Assembly: GCF_011388195.1 (NCBI RefSeq)
Contig: NZ_CP049990.1
Location: 1,550,001-1,614,000 of the forward strand
Reading direction: 5' to 3'
From: Pusillimonas sp. DMV24BSW_D
Lineage (GTDB): Bacteria; Pseudomonadota; Gammaproteobacteria; Burkholderiales; Burkholderiaceae_B
DNA length: 64,000 nt
The notes beneath the pieces were generated by a model. The model worked only from the letters and a program-made list of their open reading frames with translations, was not told the origin of the DNA and ran no database searches. A program made the translations under genes and the position numbers. Position 1 is the stretch's first letter, and each line of letters begins with the position of its first letter. This document shows, one piece after another, positions 34,827-42,989 of this stretch.

Positions 34827-35804
34827 ATGAAAGTGGTGGAAATTACCCAGGCGGGCGGGCCTGAAGTGCTGGTGCCTGCCGAGCGCCCCATGCCGGTGCC
34901 CAATGAAAACGAAGTGTTGCTGAGGGTGATTTCGGCGGGGGTAAACCGGCCGGATGCTTTGCAGCGCGCAGGTAATTATCCGCCGCCTCCCGGTGCTTCT
35001 GACATTCCAGGCCTTGAGGTTGTAGGTGAAATTGTCGACGGTAATGTCGGCGACAGCGGCTTTGCCAAGGGTGACAAGGTTTGCGCTTTAATTACCGGTG
35101 GCGGTTACGCGGAATATTGCGTCGCACCGATCGATCAGTGCCTGCCGATTCCCAAAGGTTTGTCCGATATCGAGGCGGCGGGTTTGCCTGAAACGTATTT
35201 CACGGTTTGGAGCAATGTGTTCGATCGCGGGCGCCTGGCAAAAGGAGAGTCGTTGCTGGTTCATGGCGGAGCCAGTGGTATTGGCACGACGGCCATTCAA
35301 CTTGCCGTAGCCATGGGTAACCCTGTTTATGCCACAGCGGGAAGTGATGAGCGAGTGCAGGCAGTTGAAAAACTGGGCGCCGCCAAAGGGATTAATTACA
35401 AAACACAGGATTTCGTTGAAGAGATTCGTGCCCTGACCGATGGCCAAGGGGTGAATGTCATTCTGGATATGGTGGCGGGCGATTACATTAACCGCGACTT
35501 GAAATGTTTGGCTGATGATGGGCGAATCGTGATTATTGCCTTATTGGGTGGCGTGAAGGGCACGCTGGATTTCGGTCAGATTTTACGTCGCCGTTTAACG
35601 GTAACGGGGTCAACCTTGCGTCCGCGTTCGGTTAGTTTCAAGGCGGAAGTGGCGCACTCGTTGCGTGAACATGTATGGCCGTTACTTGAAGCCGGCAAGA
35701 TTAAGCCTATTGTTCATGCTACTTTCCCGCTTGAAGAGGCCGCCAAGGCACATGCCATGATGGAAGCGGGCGAGCAAATCGGTAAAATTATTCTCACGGT
35801 TTAA
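34827..35804 (+). CDS. qor: NAD(P)H quinone oxidoreductase, zinc-free MDR family (PIG3-like)
   Basis: 325 residues. Medium-chain reductase with the N-terminal GroES-like fold (NRPDALQRAGNYPPPPGASDIPGLEVVGEI), the NAD(P)-binding motif HGGASGIGTTAIQLA and the VILDMVAGDYINRDL segment of the PIG3 group. No zinc ligands. It probably reduces quinones using NADPH. AAGGAG precedes the ATG. It sits just before tpiA, an order common in Alcaligenaceae. Confidence 0.93.
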   Translation: MKVVEITQAGGPEVLVPAERPMPVPNENEVLLRVISAGVNRPDALQRAGNYPPPPGASDIPGLEVVGEIVDGNVGDSGFAKGDKVCALITGGGYAEYCVAPIDQCLPIPKGLSDIEAAGLPETYFTVWSNVFDRGRLAKGESLLVHGGASGIGTTAIQLAVAMGNPVYATAGSDERVQAVEKLGAAKGINYKTQDFVEEIRALTDGQGVNVILDMVAGDYINRDLKCLADDGRIVIIALLGGVKGTLDFGQILRRRLTVTGSTLRPRSVSFKAEVAHSLREHVWPLLEAGKIKPIVHATFPLEEAAKAHAMMEAGEQIGKIILTV

Positions 35805-35874
35805 CCGCGACAGGCTCAACGAGATCGAATAAATCACGCTACAATAGCGGGTTTATTCGATCCCGGCTTTACTC

Positions 35875-36618
35875 ATGACTACCTCGCAAGCGCGTCAACG
35901 TTTGGTTATTGGCAATTGGAAAATGAACGGCAGCCTGGCCGACAACGTCAAGTTGCTGGAAGCGCTGCGCGCCGGTGCCGACGTTAGTGCGGATGTGGGG
36001 GTATGTGTGCCGTTTCCCTATCTGGCTCAGGCCCAGGCTTTATTGGAAACCAGCAAGGTGTCCTGGGGCGCCCAAGATGTGAGCGTACACGAATCGGGTG
36101 CTTACACCGGTGAAGTCAGTACAGCCATGTTGTGCGACTTCAATTGCCGCTGGGTGCTGGTTGGCCATTCCGAGCGTCGCAGCTATCATGGCGAGTCAAG
36201 TGAACTAGTGGCACAAAAAGCACAAGCTGCCCTGCAGGCGGGTTTGGTTCCGGTTGTTTGTATTGGGGAAACCCTGCAAGAGCAAGAGGCGGGTGAAACT
36301 GCCGATGTTATTGCGGCTCAGTTAAAGCCGGTTTTGGCGTTGGGGCCACAAGCGGTGGCCAAAATGGTTATTGCTTACGAACCGGTTTGGGCTATTGGCA
36401 CCGGGCGTACGGCAACGCCCGAGCAGGCGCAGGAAGTGCATGCACTGATCCGCGCGGCGTTGCGCGAATTGGGTGCAGAGCAGGTGCAGGTTTTATATGG
36501 TGGCAGTGTTAAGGCTGCCAATGCGGCAAGTTTGTTTGCCATGCCGGACATCGATGGCGCGCTGGTGGGCGGCGCATCGTTGGTGGCGGAAGAATTTTTA
36601 CGTATAGCGGCGGCCTAA
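35875..36618 (+). CDS. tpiA: Triosephosphate isomerase
   Basis: 247 residues, full length. Catalytic residues are Lys in VIGNWKMNG, His in LVGHSERR and Glu in [11 protein letters not shown]; the phosphate-binding loop is [11 protein letters not shown]. It interconverts dihydroxyacetone phosphate and glyceraldehyde 3-phosphate in glycolysis and gluconeogenesis. ATG at 35875 with only a weak binding site. The upstream gap contains CTACAATAGC, a possible -10. secG follows after 20 bases. Confidence 0.97.
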   Translation: MTTSQARQRLVIGNWKMNGSLADNVKLLEALRAGADVSADVGVCVPFPYLAQAQALLETSKVSWGAQDVSVHESGAYTGEVSTAMLCDFNCRWVLVGHSERRSYHGESSELVAQKAQAALQAGLVPVVCIGETLQEQEAGETADVIAAQLKPVLALGPQAVAKMVIAYEPVWAIGTGRTATPEQAQEVHALIRAALRELGAEQVQVLYGGSVKAANAASLFAMPDIDGALVGGASLVAEEFLRIAAA

Positions 36619-36638
36619 GGGCCCGGAGTAATTTCAAA

Positions 36639-37106
36639 ATGGAATGGTTGTCTTCTTTTCTTCTGGCGATTCAGGTAATTTCCTCGCTAAGCATTATTGT
36701 GTTGGTGCTGTTGCAGCAAGGTAAAGGCGCCGACATGGGGGCGGCTTTCGGCAGTGGTTCGGCCGGCAGCGTCTTTGGCGCAACGGGTGCGGCGAATTTT
36801 TTGTCGCGCATGACCAAATGGGCGGCGGTTATTTTCTTTGCCTCAACAATCGGCCTGGCCTGGGTGTCACACCGTACGGGTGACTCCATTCTTGATTCGG
36901 GTATCATGCAGGGCTATGAAGAAGAAGCGCCGGTGGAAGGCCCCGCGGTTCCTCAAGCTCCGGGTGCGGGTTCCGAAGTGCCTGCCACAGGTTCTGAAGT
37001 TCCCGGCATGGGTTCCCAGGTACCTGCAACGCCCAACGCCGGAACAGACGGCACGTCGTCTGCCGAGGTGCCTGAGGTACCCGCTTCTAACGCAGCAACA
37101 GAATAA
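36639..37106 (+). CDS. secG: Protein-export membrane protein SecG
   Basis: 155 residues. Two membrane helices (about 5-25 and 58-76) flank the conserved loop LLQQGKGADMGAAFGSGSAGSVFG, diagnostic of SecG, the accessory subunit of the SecYEG translocon. The long acidic Pro/Val-rich tail carries repeats of the type GSEVPATGSEVPGMGSQVP, about twice the length of the E. coli protein. GGAGT precedes the ATG. Tpi-secG-tRNA-Leu order is typical of betaproteobacteria. Confidence 0.96.
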   Translation: MEWLSSFLLAIQVISSLSIIVLVLLQQGKGADMGAAFGSGSAGSVFGATGAANFLSRMTKWAAVIFFASTIGLAWVSHRTGDSILDSGIMQGYEEEAPVEGPAVPQAPGAGSEVPATGSEVPGMGSQVPATPNAGTDGTSSAEVPEVPASNAATE

Positions 37107-37154
37107 ATTGTTAAAAGCATGCTAAAATAGCGTGCTTTGCTAACAAGCAATTTA

Positions 37155-37239
37155 GCCGACGTGGTGGAATTGGTAGACACGCTATCTTGAGGGGGTAGTG
37201 GCGAGAGCTGTGCGAGTTCGAGTCTCGCCGTCGGCACCA
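37155..37239 (+). tRNA. tRNA-Leu (anticodon GAG)
   Basis: 85 bases including CCA. Acceptor GCCGACG pairs with CGTCGGC, anticodon arm CTATC-TTGAGGG-GGTAG with anticodon GAG, long variable arm and T-loop GTTCGAGTC. It is 48 bases after secG, likely on the same transcript. Confidence 0.95.
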
Positions 37240-37250
37240 GAATTTTAAAA

Positions 37251-37298
37251 AACCGTAACCAGTCCGGGTAGGTACCCTGAAGGTTGCGGTTTTTTTTC
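37251..37298 (+). terminator. Rho-independent terminator after tRNA-Leu(GAG)
   Basis: Outer stem AACCGTAACC / GGTTGCGGTT encloses a smaller hairpin (GGGTA / TACCC) and is followed by an eight-base T-run ending at 37297. It closes the tpiA-secG-tRNA unit. Confidence 0.85.
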
Positions 37299-37346
37299 GC
37301 GTGGCGCTTTCATTCACCGTTGATGAACCGGCTTAGATGCTGATTA

Positions 37347-37365
37347 GTAAATGCAAATCGTTTAC
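37347..37365 (+). promoter_or_regulatory. Fur-box-like palindrome before the imelysin operon
   Basis: GTAAATGCAAATCGTTTAC agrees with the classical 19-base Fur consensus at 12 positions and has perfect GTAAA/TTTAC ends. It overlaps a possible -10 (TACAAT at 37363-37368) about 45 bases before the first gene, the place expected for iron-dependent repression. Confidence 0.6.
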
Positions 37366-37412
37366 AATCTCAGTATTGAAATTGAAAACAACGGTTAAGG
37401 GCGAGATAAAGC

Positions 37413-38717
37413 ATGATTAAGTTATCCAAGTTGGGGCATGTGTTTGGAGCGGTGCTGTTGATGGTTTCGTCCGCCTCGTGGGCCGCCACACCCGAAGCTG
37501 TAACCAAAACCTATGCAGACATTGCGCACGCTGCCTATACAGATGCACTGGATTCTGCACGCGATCTTCAGGCGTCGATCAATTTGCTTTTGGAAAAACC
37601 CAGTGCCGAAACCATGGCGGCGGCGCGCCAAGCCTGGATCGACTCGCGTGTACCTTATCAGCAAACTGAGGCATATCGTTTCGGCAACCCCATTGTGGAT
37701 GCCTGGGAAGGCAAGGTGAATGCCTGGCCGCTTGACGAGGGCATGATTGATTATGTTGATGCGTCGTATGGCACTGACTCCGATTTAAATGCCTATTATG
37801 TGGTGAATGTCATTGCTAATCCGCAGTTGAAAATTGGTGGGCAATCAGTTGACGCCTCGGAAATCACCCCTGATTTATTGCGTAATGTATTGCATGAAGC
37901 GGATGGTAATGAGGCGAACGTTGCAACGGGCTATCACGCTGTTGAGTTTTTACTTTGGGGGCAAGACTTGAATGGCACGGGGCCTGCTCCGGAAGGGCGC
38001 AGTGGCACCCCGCAGGAGCGGCACTCGGGTAACCGCCCTTATACTGATTACAGCTTTGAAAACTGCACCAACGGAAATTGTGAACGTCGAGCTCAATACT
38101 TACGTGTGGTAACCGACATGCTGGTGTCCGACCTCGAACAAATGGTGTCATATTGGCAGGATCAGGGCCAGGCGCGTGAAGCGGTTGTGTTGGATCCTAA
38201 AGCGGGTCTGATCGCCATGCTGACCGGGCTGGGTAGTCTTTCTTACGGAGAGCTGGCGGGTGAACGCATCAAACTGGGTTTGATTCTTCATGATCCGGAA
38301 GAAGAGCACGATTGTTTCTCGGACAACACCCATAATTCACACTACTACAACCAATTAGGGATGCAAAACGTTTATTTGGGCGAGTATCTTGCGGTTGACG
38401 GCACATTAACAGAAGGCCCGTCGTTAAGCGATTTGGTACGCCAACATGACCCCAAGCTGGACGAAGAAATGCGCTCACGGTTGTCGGCCACGCTGGCAGC
38501 GATGGAAATCATGCGTGAACGCGCGAAACACGTTGAAACGTACGATCAAATGATTGCATCAGGCAACGCCGAAGGCAACGCGGTAGTGCAATCGGTGGTG
38601 GATCATCTTGTTGCGCAAACGCGTAGCATTGAGCGGGTGATTGCATTGCTCGACTTGGGCGGAGTTCAAATCGAAGGCTCTGACAGCCTTGACGGTCCCT
38701 CGGCCGTCTTCCAATAA
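37413..38717 (+). CDS. Imelysin (M75) family periplasmic protein, iron-regulated IrpA-like
   Basis: 434 residues with a signal peptide cut near SWA-ATP. Imelysin domain: the metal-binding GxHxxE motif is GYHAVEFLLWGQD (His175, Glu178), and the AWIDSRVPYQQTEAYRFGNPIVD and KLGLILHDPEEEHDCFSDNTH segments are family hallmarks. Such proteins are periplasmic or lipid-anchored, often iron-regulated and linked to metal uptake; not proven peptidases. First gene of a four-gene operon behind the Fur-like site; 11 bases to the next gene. Confidence 0.92.
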   Translation: MIKLSKLGHVFGAVLLMVSSASWAATPEAVTKTYADIAHAAYTDALDSARDLQASINLLLEKPSAETMAAARQAWIDSRVPYQQTEAYRFGNPIVDAWEGKVNAWPLDEGMIDYVDASYGTDSDLNAYYVVNVIANPQLKIGGQSVDASEITPDLLRNVLHEADGNEANVATGYHAVEFLLWGQDLNGTGPAPEGRSGTPQERHSGNRPYTDYSFENCTNGNCERRAQYLRVVTDMLVSDLEQMVSYWQDQGQAREAVVLDPKAGLIAMLTGLGSLSYGELAGERIKLGLILHDPEEEHDCFSDNTHNSHYYNQLGMQNVYLGEYLAVDGTLTEGPSLSDLVRQHDPKLDEEMRSRLSATLAAMEIMRERAKHVETYDQMIASGNAEGNAVVQSVVDHLVAQTRSIERVIALLDLGGVQIEGSDSLDGPSAVFQ

Positions 38718-38728
38718 GCAGACGACTC

Positions 38729-40273
38729 ATGACGCAGTTCGCGCACTATGCCATGGGTGGCCGGTCTCTGTTGCTTGCATTCTGTCTTGCAATCGGTGGG
38801 CCGGCGTACAGCCAATCGCAGCAAGTCGCACCCGATCAGGCGCGACCCGATTTGTCTGATGCGTCTTATGAACGGGTTCAGGCGGTGACCGACTACACTG
38901 AAGACTTCTCGCAAGCCGAGTCGTTTGAAGTTATGCAAGGCGGCGCGGGAACAGTTGATAAGCGAGTGAATGCCGATATTTTTTCCCATCCGGCTGCCAA
39001 CTTAAGTTTTGAAGAGCGCCAGCAGTTTCTTGTCGGGAACGGTTTATTTCGCAAAGACTGGGTTTCGTCGCCCTCGTCTACACTTGCGTCCGATGGATTG
39101 GGGCCGCTATTCAACGCCCGATCCTGCCAGGCATGCCATGTCAAAGATGGTCGAGGCACGGTGCCGGGGTTTGACCCCGAAGCGCTCACGGGGAATATGG
39201 CCTTATTGATACGTTTGTCATTGGCCCATAATCAAGACGACGCCGTCGATTCAGTGATCGAGGCCTTAGAGGCGCCCGATCCTATCTATGGTCATCAGTT
39301 TCAGCCTTTTGCTGTTCCCGGTTTAAGTCGAGAGGGGGATTTGCAGATTCGGTATGAATCGCAGGAAGTTGCTTTGAACGGCGGCGAAACAGTTGAGTTG
39401 ATGAAGCCGGTTTACGAGCTAACCGACTTGGCATATGGCCCGCTGCATAAAGATGTGCGTTTATCCCCTCGGTTGGCTTCGCCAATGGTTGGATTAGGTC
39501 TGCTTGAGGCGATTCACCCTAACGATATTTTTCGTAATATCAATCGCCCTGAGGCAAAACAAGACGGTATTACCGGGCGTGTACGTTGGGTGGAAGACCT
39601 TGTTACGGGTGAAAAAGCCTTGGGGCGTTTCGGTTGGAAAGCCGAGCAGCCTAGCGTCAAGCAGCAGGCCGCAGTGGCGTTTTCCGCCGATATGGGTTTG
39701 TCGACTCCTTTGGTGCCGTCACCGTATGGCGAATGCACGTCTGCTCAAAAGGCGTGTTTCAAGATGCCGCATGGTGTTCAAAAAAGTCAGGGGGCGCATG
39801 AGGTACCGGGTGAGCTGCTGGATTTCGTCAGCCGGTATTCCGAAAACCTGGCGTTGCCTCAACGCAGAAATGTTAATGATGCGCGGGTGTTGGCCGGGAA
39901 AAAGTTGTTTTACGAAGCCAACTGCGTGGCCTGCCATGTGCCTAAATATGTCACGCGCCGAGATGCAACGCATCCCGCCCATCAATTCCAACTGATTTGG
40001 CCGTATACCGATATGTTACTGCACGATATGGGGCCGGGCCTGGCCGATGAAGGAGGCGCATGGGCGCGGGAATGGCGTACGCCGCCTTTGTGGGGTATTG
40101 GGCTTACCAAAACGGTTAATCCGAACGCGACCTGGCTGCACGACGGGAGAGCCCGAACGTTACTGGAGGCCGTGATGTGGCATGGCGGCGAGGCACAGGC
40201 TGCGCGAGACCGCGTGGCCGCCATGACGCCAAAAGATCGCGACAATTTATTGAAATTCCTGGAGTCTTTATGA
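38729..40273 (+). CDS. Di-haem c-type cytochrome, DUF1111 thiol-oxidoreductase-like family
   Basis: 514 residues with a signal peptide (cleavage near AYS). Two haem c sites: CQACH (Cys133, Cys136, His137) and CVACH (about 398-402). The FNARSCQACHVKDGRG and TPPLWGIGL...WLHDGRARTLLEAVMWHGGEA segments are typical of DUF1111. The link to MauG-like peroxidases is distant. Probably a periplasmic redox partner of the flanking imelysins, perhaps for iron redox chemistry. It overlaps the second imelysin at ATGA. Confidence 0.9.
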   Translation: MTQFAHYAMGGRSLLLAFCLAIGGPAYSQSQQVAPDQARPDLSDASYERVQAVTDYTEDFSQAESFEVMQGGAGTVDKRVNADIFSHPAANLSFEERQQFLVGNGLFRKDWVSSPSSTLASDGLGPLFNARSCQACHVKDGRGTVPGFDPEALTGNMALLIRLSLAHNQDDAVDSVIEALEAPDPIYGHQFQPFAVPGLSREGDLQIRYESQEVALNGGETVELMKPVYELTDLAYGPLHKDVRLSPRLASPMVGLGLLEAIHPNDIFRNINRPEAKQDGITGRVRWVEDLVTGEKALGRFGWKAEQPSVKQQAAVAFSADMGLSTPLVPSPYGECTSAQKACFKMPHGVQKSQGAHEVPGELLDFVSRYSENLALPQRRNVNDARVLAGKKLFYEANCVACHVPKYVTRRDATHPAHQFQLIWPYTDMLLHDMGPGLADEGGAWAREWRTPPLWGIGLTKTVNPNATWLHDGRARTLLEAVMWHGGEAQAARDRVAAMTPKDRDNLLKFLESL

Positions 40274-41403
40274 AGCGCCTTGAGACGAAGGCACACGCTT
40301 GCGCCGTACGGATGACGGCGTTTTGTATGGTGGCGATATTAAGTTATATGGGTGTGAAACCTGCGTTGGCGCAAGGTAGCGAAAAGCATTCTGCGTCAGT
40401 TGCCGGCAGCGAGGTCGGCCGACTGTGGGTTGAACGCGCGATTGCGCCGGGTTTTCAGCATTTGGCGCAACAGTCACGTAACTTGCAGCAGCATGTTGAA
40501 CAAGGGTGTATCGAGGCGGATCCGGCGTGGCTGCATAAAACCGCTTCGGATTTTGAGTCGGTCGTTAAAGCCTGGTCGGGTGCGGCCTTCCTGCGGTTTG
40601 GCCCTTTGGTTGAAGACAATCGCTATGAACGTTTAAGTTTTTGGCCTGACCCCCGTGGTGTCATGCTGCGGCAGGTTTCGGGCATGCTGCAGCAATATCA
40701 GGGTGAAGAGCCTGCCGTGCCGATCGGGCAGTCGAGTGTTGCGGTTCAAGGGCTTCCGGCGCTGGAGTATGTTTTGTATCGGGATAAAGGCGTGTTGAAT
40801 CATTTCTTGTCGGCAGATGAGCGCAGGCCGCTGTGCCGTTATGCCGCTGATCTTACGAAAAACATTGCGTCAGTAGCCGGTGAGTTAAGTGAGGCGTGGT
40901 TATTGCCCAATGGCGAGTATGCGCAGCGTTTTGTTAAGCCTGGGGCAAATAATCCGGTCTATCGCAGCAACCAGGAGATTTTGTCGGAAGGCGTCAAGGC
41001 GTTATCGACTGGTTTGCAGTTTGTGCGCGATATTCAACTTGCCCCGCCGTTAATGGGGTCTGAGACAAAAGTGGCGGTCAAGAAGGCGCCGTATTGGCGC
41101 AGCGGTTTAACCGGCCCAGCGATCGCGGCTTCACTGACGGGGATGCGGGCCTTTGTGCTTGCCCCCGATTTGTTGCCTGCTGATCAGGAATGGATTGTGG
41201 AGCAAATTGAAGCGGAACTGGGCCGCGCAGCGCAACAGGCTAACGCGTTGCCTTTGGCAGATGAAGCAGTTCCGTCGCCTTCCTTGCGACAGGAGTGGAT
41301 GCTTTTGGGACGTATTGTTGATAATGCGAAAGATTTAACCGATGCCGATCTTGCGTTGGCGTTAGGTGTCAACGTAGGGTTTAACGCACTCGATGGGGAT
41401 TAA
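40270..41403 (+). CDS. Imelysin family protein, second copy, without the GxHxxE metal site
   Basis: 377 residues with a signal peptide ending near ALA. The fold is the imelysin one (VEQGCIEADPAWLHKTASDFESVVKAWSG, GLPALEYVLY), but the GxHxxE motif reads GLPALE, so the metal His is replaced by Pro. The start is the ATG at 40270 with GGAG six bases upstream, overlapping the cytochrome stop; the longer frame runs back into that gene. Sharing an operon with a first imelysin and the cytochrome is a known pattern. It probably serves as a structural or binding partner rather than a metal-site protein. Confidence 0.85.
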   Translation: MKRLETKAHACAVRMTAFCMVAILSYMGVKPALAQGSEKHSASVAGSEVGRLWVERAIAPGFQHLAQQSRNLQQHVEQGCIEADPAWLHKTASDFESVVKAWSGAAFLRFGPLVEDNRYERLSFWPDPRGVMLRQVSGMLQQYQGEEPAVPIGQSSVAVQGLPALEYVLYRDKGVLNHFLSADERRPLCRYAADLTKNIASVAGELSEAWLLPNGEYAQRFVKPGANNPVYRSNQEILSEGVKALSTGLQFVRDIQLAPPLMGSETKVAVKKAPYWRSGLTGPAIAASLTGMRAFVLAPDLLPADQEWIVEQIEAELGRAAQQANALPLADEAVPSPSLRQEWMLLGRIVDNAKDLTDADLALALGVNVGFNALDGD

Positions 41404-42523
41404 CCGACGACAATGGCTGGGCTTGGCATTTGTGGCCGCTGTGGCACCTCAGCGAGCGGTCAGGGCGGCGGTGGAGCCCGGCTCCGCGTTACGCGGACCA
41501 CTGTATCTGGCGGCACGTAAGTTTGGCGGCAATTATGAGGCGGTGCTGCTAACGGAAGGGGGGCAGGTCTTGCGCTCCGTCAGGCTGTCAGGGCGGGGAC
41601 ACAGTTTTGCGCTTGACTCAAGCAGCGGCACAGTGGTGGCGTTTGCGCGACAGCCAGGTACGCAAGCGGTGATGTTTTCCTGTGATCCCGGCAAATTGAA
41701 CGAGCCGGCACAGGTTTTTCATACCCCACAAGGGCGCCACTTTTCGGGCCATGGTGCGTTTTCAGCCGATGGGCAATTACTGTATGCGGCTGAGAACGAT
41801 TTTGAGGCCGGGCGTGGCATGATTGGTCTTTATCGGTTGAACCCATCCTCGGGCGGATTCGACAGAGTGGGGGAGTGGGCGTCTGCAGGTATCGGCCCCC
41901 ACGAAATAATTCTTGATGTAAAGCAACACCGTTTATGTGTTGCCAATGGCGGCTTGTTGACGCATCCGGATTACGACAAGCTGGTATTGAATCGCGACAC
42001 CATGCAAGCGTCATTGGCCTATTTGGATGTATCCAATGGCCAAATGCTGTCGCGCCACGTTTTACCCGCTCACCAACATCAGCAATCTATCAGGCACGTG
42101 GTTCTGGATCATCAGCAATCTGTGTGGTTTGGCTGCCAGTATCAAGGAAGTCGTGCGCATCAGGTACCTTTGGTGGGTTATCACAGCGGGCCGGGCCCCC
42201 TTGAGTGGGTGCAGGCCGACGACGAAATCTGGCATGCCATGCAACATTATGTGGGTTCAATCGCGTTCGACCCCATCACCCGTGTTGTCGCGGCAAGTAG
42301 CCCGGTAGGGGGGGTGGTGGCCTATTGGGATGCCGAAAGCAAGACGTTTCTTGCGATGCACGATCTGCCCGACGGGTGTGGTGTTGCACCGGCTTCACAG
42401 GGGGGGGTCATCGTGAATAGTGGGTTTGGTCGGTGGGCGTACTGGCGCTCCGGTATGGACGAGCCCAAAGTGATAAAAAGCGATCAATCGGTAGCGTGGG
42501 ATCACCACTTGCGCACCCTTTAG
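41393..42523 (+). CDS. DUF1513 family Tat-exported beta-propeller-like protein
   Basis: 376 residues. The N-terminus NRRQWLGLAFVAAVAPQRAVRA is a Tat signal. The rest is made of repeated blade-like segments (HFSGHGAFSADGQLLYAAENDFEAGRGMIGLY, GIGPHEIILDVKQHRLCVANGG, HQQSIRHVVLDHQQSVWFGCQYQG), typical of DUF1513. It overlaps the end of the second imelysin by 11 bases and ends the operon. Imelysin / DUF1111 / imelysin / DUF1513 is a recurring gene set in proteobacteria, usually tied to iron. Biochemical function not established. Confidence 0.88.
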   Translation: MGINRRQWLGLAFVAAVAPQRAVRAAVEPGSALRGPLYLAARKFGGNYEAVLLTEGGQVLRSVRLSGRGHSFALDSSSGTVVAFARQPGTQAVMFSCDPGKLNEPAQVFHTPQGRHFSGHGAFSADGQLLYAAENDFEAGRGMIGLYRLNPSSGGFDRVGEWASAGIGPHEIILDVKQHRLCVANGGLLTHPDYDKLVLNRDTMQASLAYLDVSNGQMLSRHVLPAHQHQQSIRHVVLDHQQSVWFGCQYQGSRAHQVPLVGYHSGPGPLEWVQADDEIWHAMQHYVGSIAFDPITRVVAASSPVGGVVAYWDAESKTFLAMHDLPDGCGVAPASQGGVIVNSGFGRWAYWRSGMDEPKVIKSDQSVAWDHHLRTL

Positions 42524-42613
42524 AAAGCCCTTGAAATATGACAAAAATGTTTCAGTTTTGATTTTGGTATTAGAACTATCCCGTAGTCGATTGTTATTAC
42601 ACGTTTTTCTAAA

Positions 42614-42667
42614 TTGACAGTCTCTTTTATGATTTATATTTGTACTGTACGGTACAGAATTTATAAT
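42614..42667 (+). promoter_or_regulatory. Porin promoter region with a 13-base palindrome
   Basis: TTGACA (42614-42619) is followed by a weak -10 (TATATT or TATTTG). Just downstream, TTGTAC (42640) and a perfect TATAAT (42662-42667) form a second possible promoter with 16-base spacing. The palindrome CTGTAC-G-GTACAG (42645-42657) lies between them, in the spacer of the second promoter and over the start site of the first, so it is well placed as an operator. Confidence 0.45.
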
Positions 42668-42989
42668 TAGAAAATATTAAATGAAACAAATGTTTAACAA
42701 TTCTATTTAAAATAAAACATCGGTTTAAAGTTGGCTTTTTTATTCTTTTGGAAGAAATTTTCCTAGGGTTATTCAGATCAGTGAAAACCCTTTGTTTTGA
42801 TCATTTTTTGATCACTTTTGTTGTCGGTTAGCAACACAAAAACAGAAAGAACCGGGTTTTTGCGTGTTTGTGATGGCAAGAAGTCGGGATTTTTGTTGGA
42901 ATACTCTTCAACTTCCCATCGCGGAGTTCAACAAGGCAACTGGGCAATGACCGGGTTGCCACTCAACTCAAATCTACGGAGATTTACTC
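42668..42989 (+). other. Long AT-rich leader of the porin gene
   Basis: About 320 bases with no convincing gene. It holds a weak hairpin (AGGGTT at 42765 and AACCCT at 42786) and two TGATCA palindromes separated by a T-run (near 42798-42815). Long leaders of this kind before porins often serve as small-RNA targets; no specific target could be identified. Confidence 0.35.

Noticed and set aside
37111-37317. Minus-strand frame over tRNA-Leu(GAG)
   Set aside because: Reads RRRDSNSHSS, another typical artefact of tRNA antisense translation.
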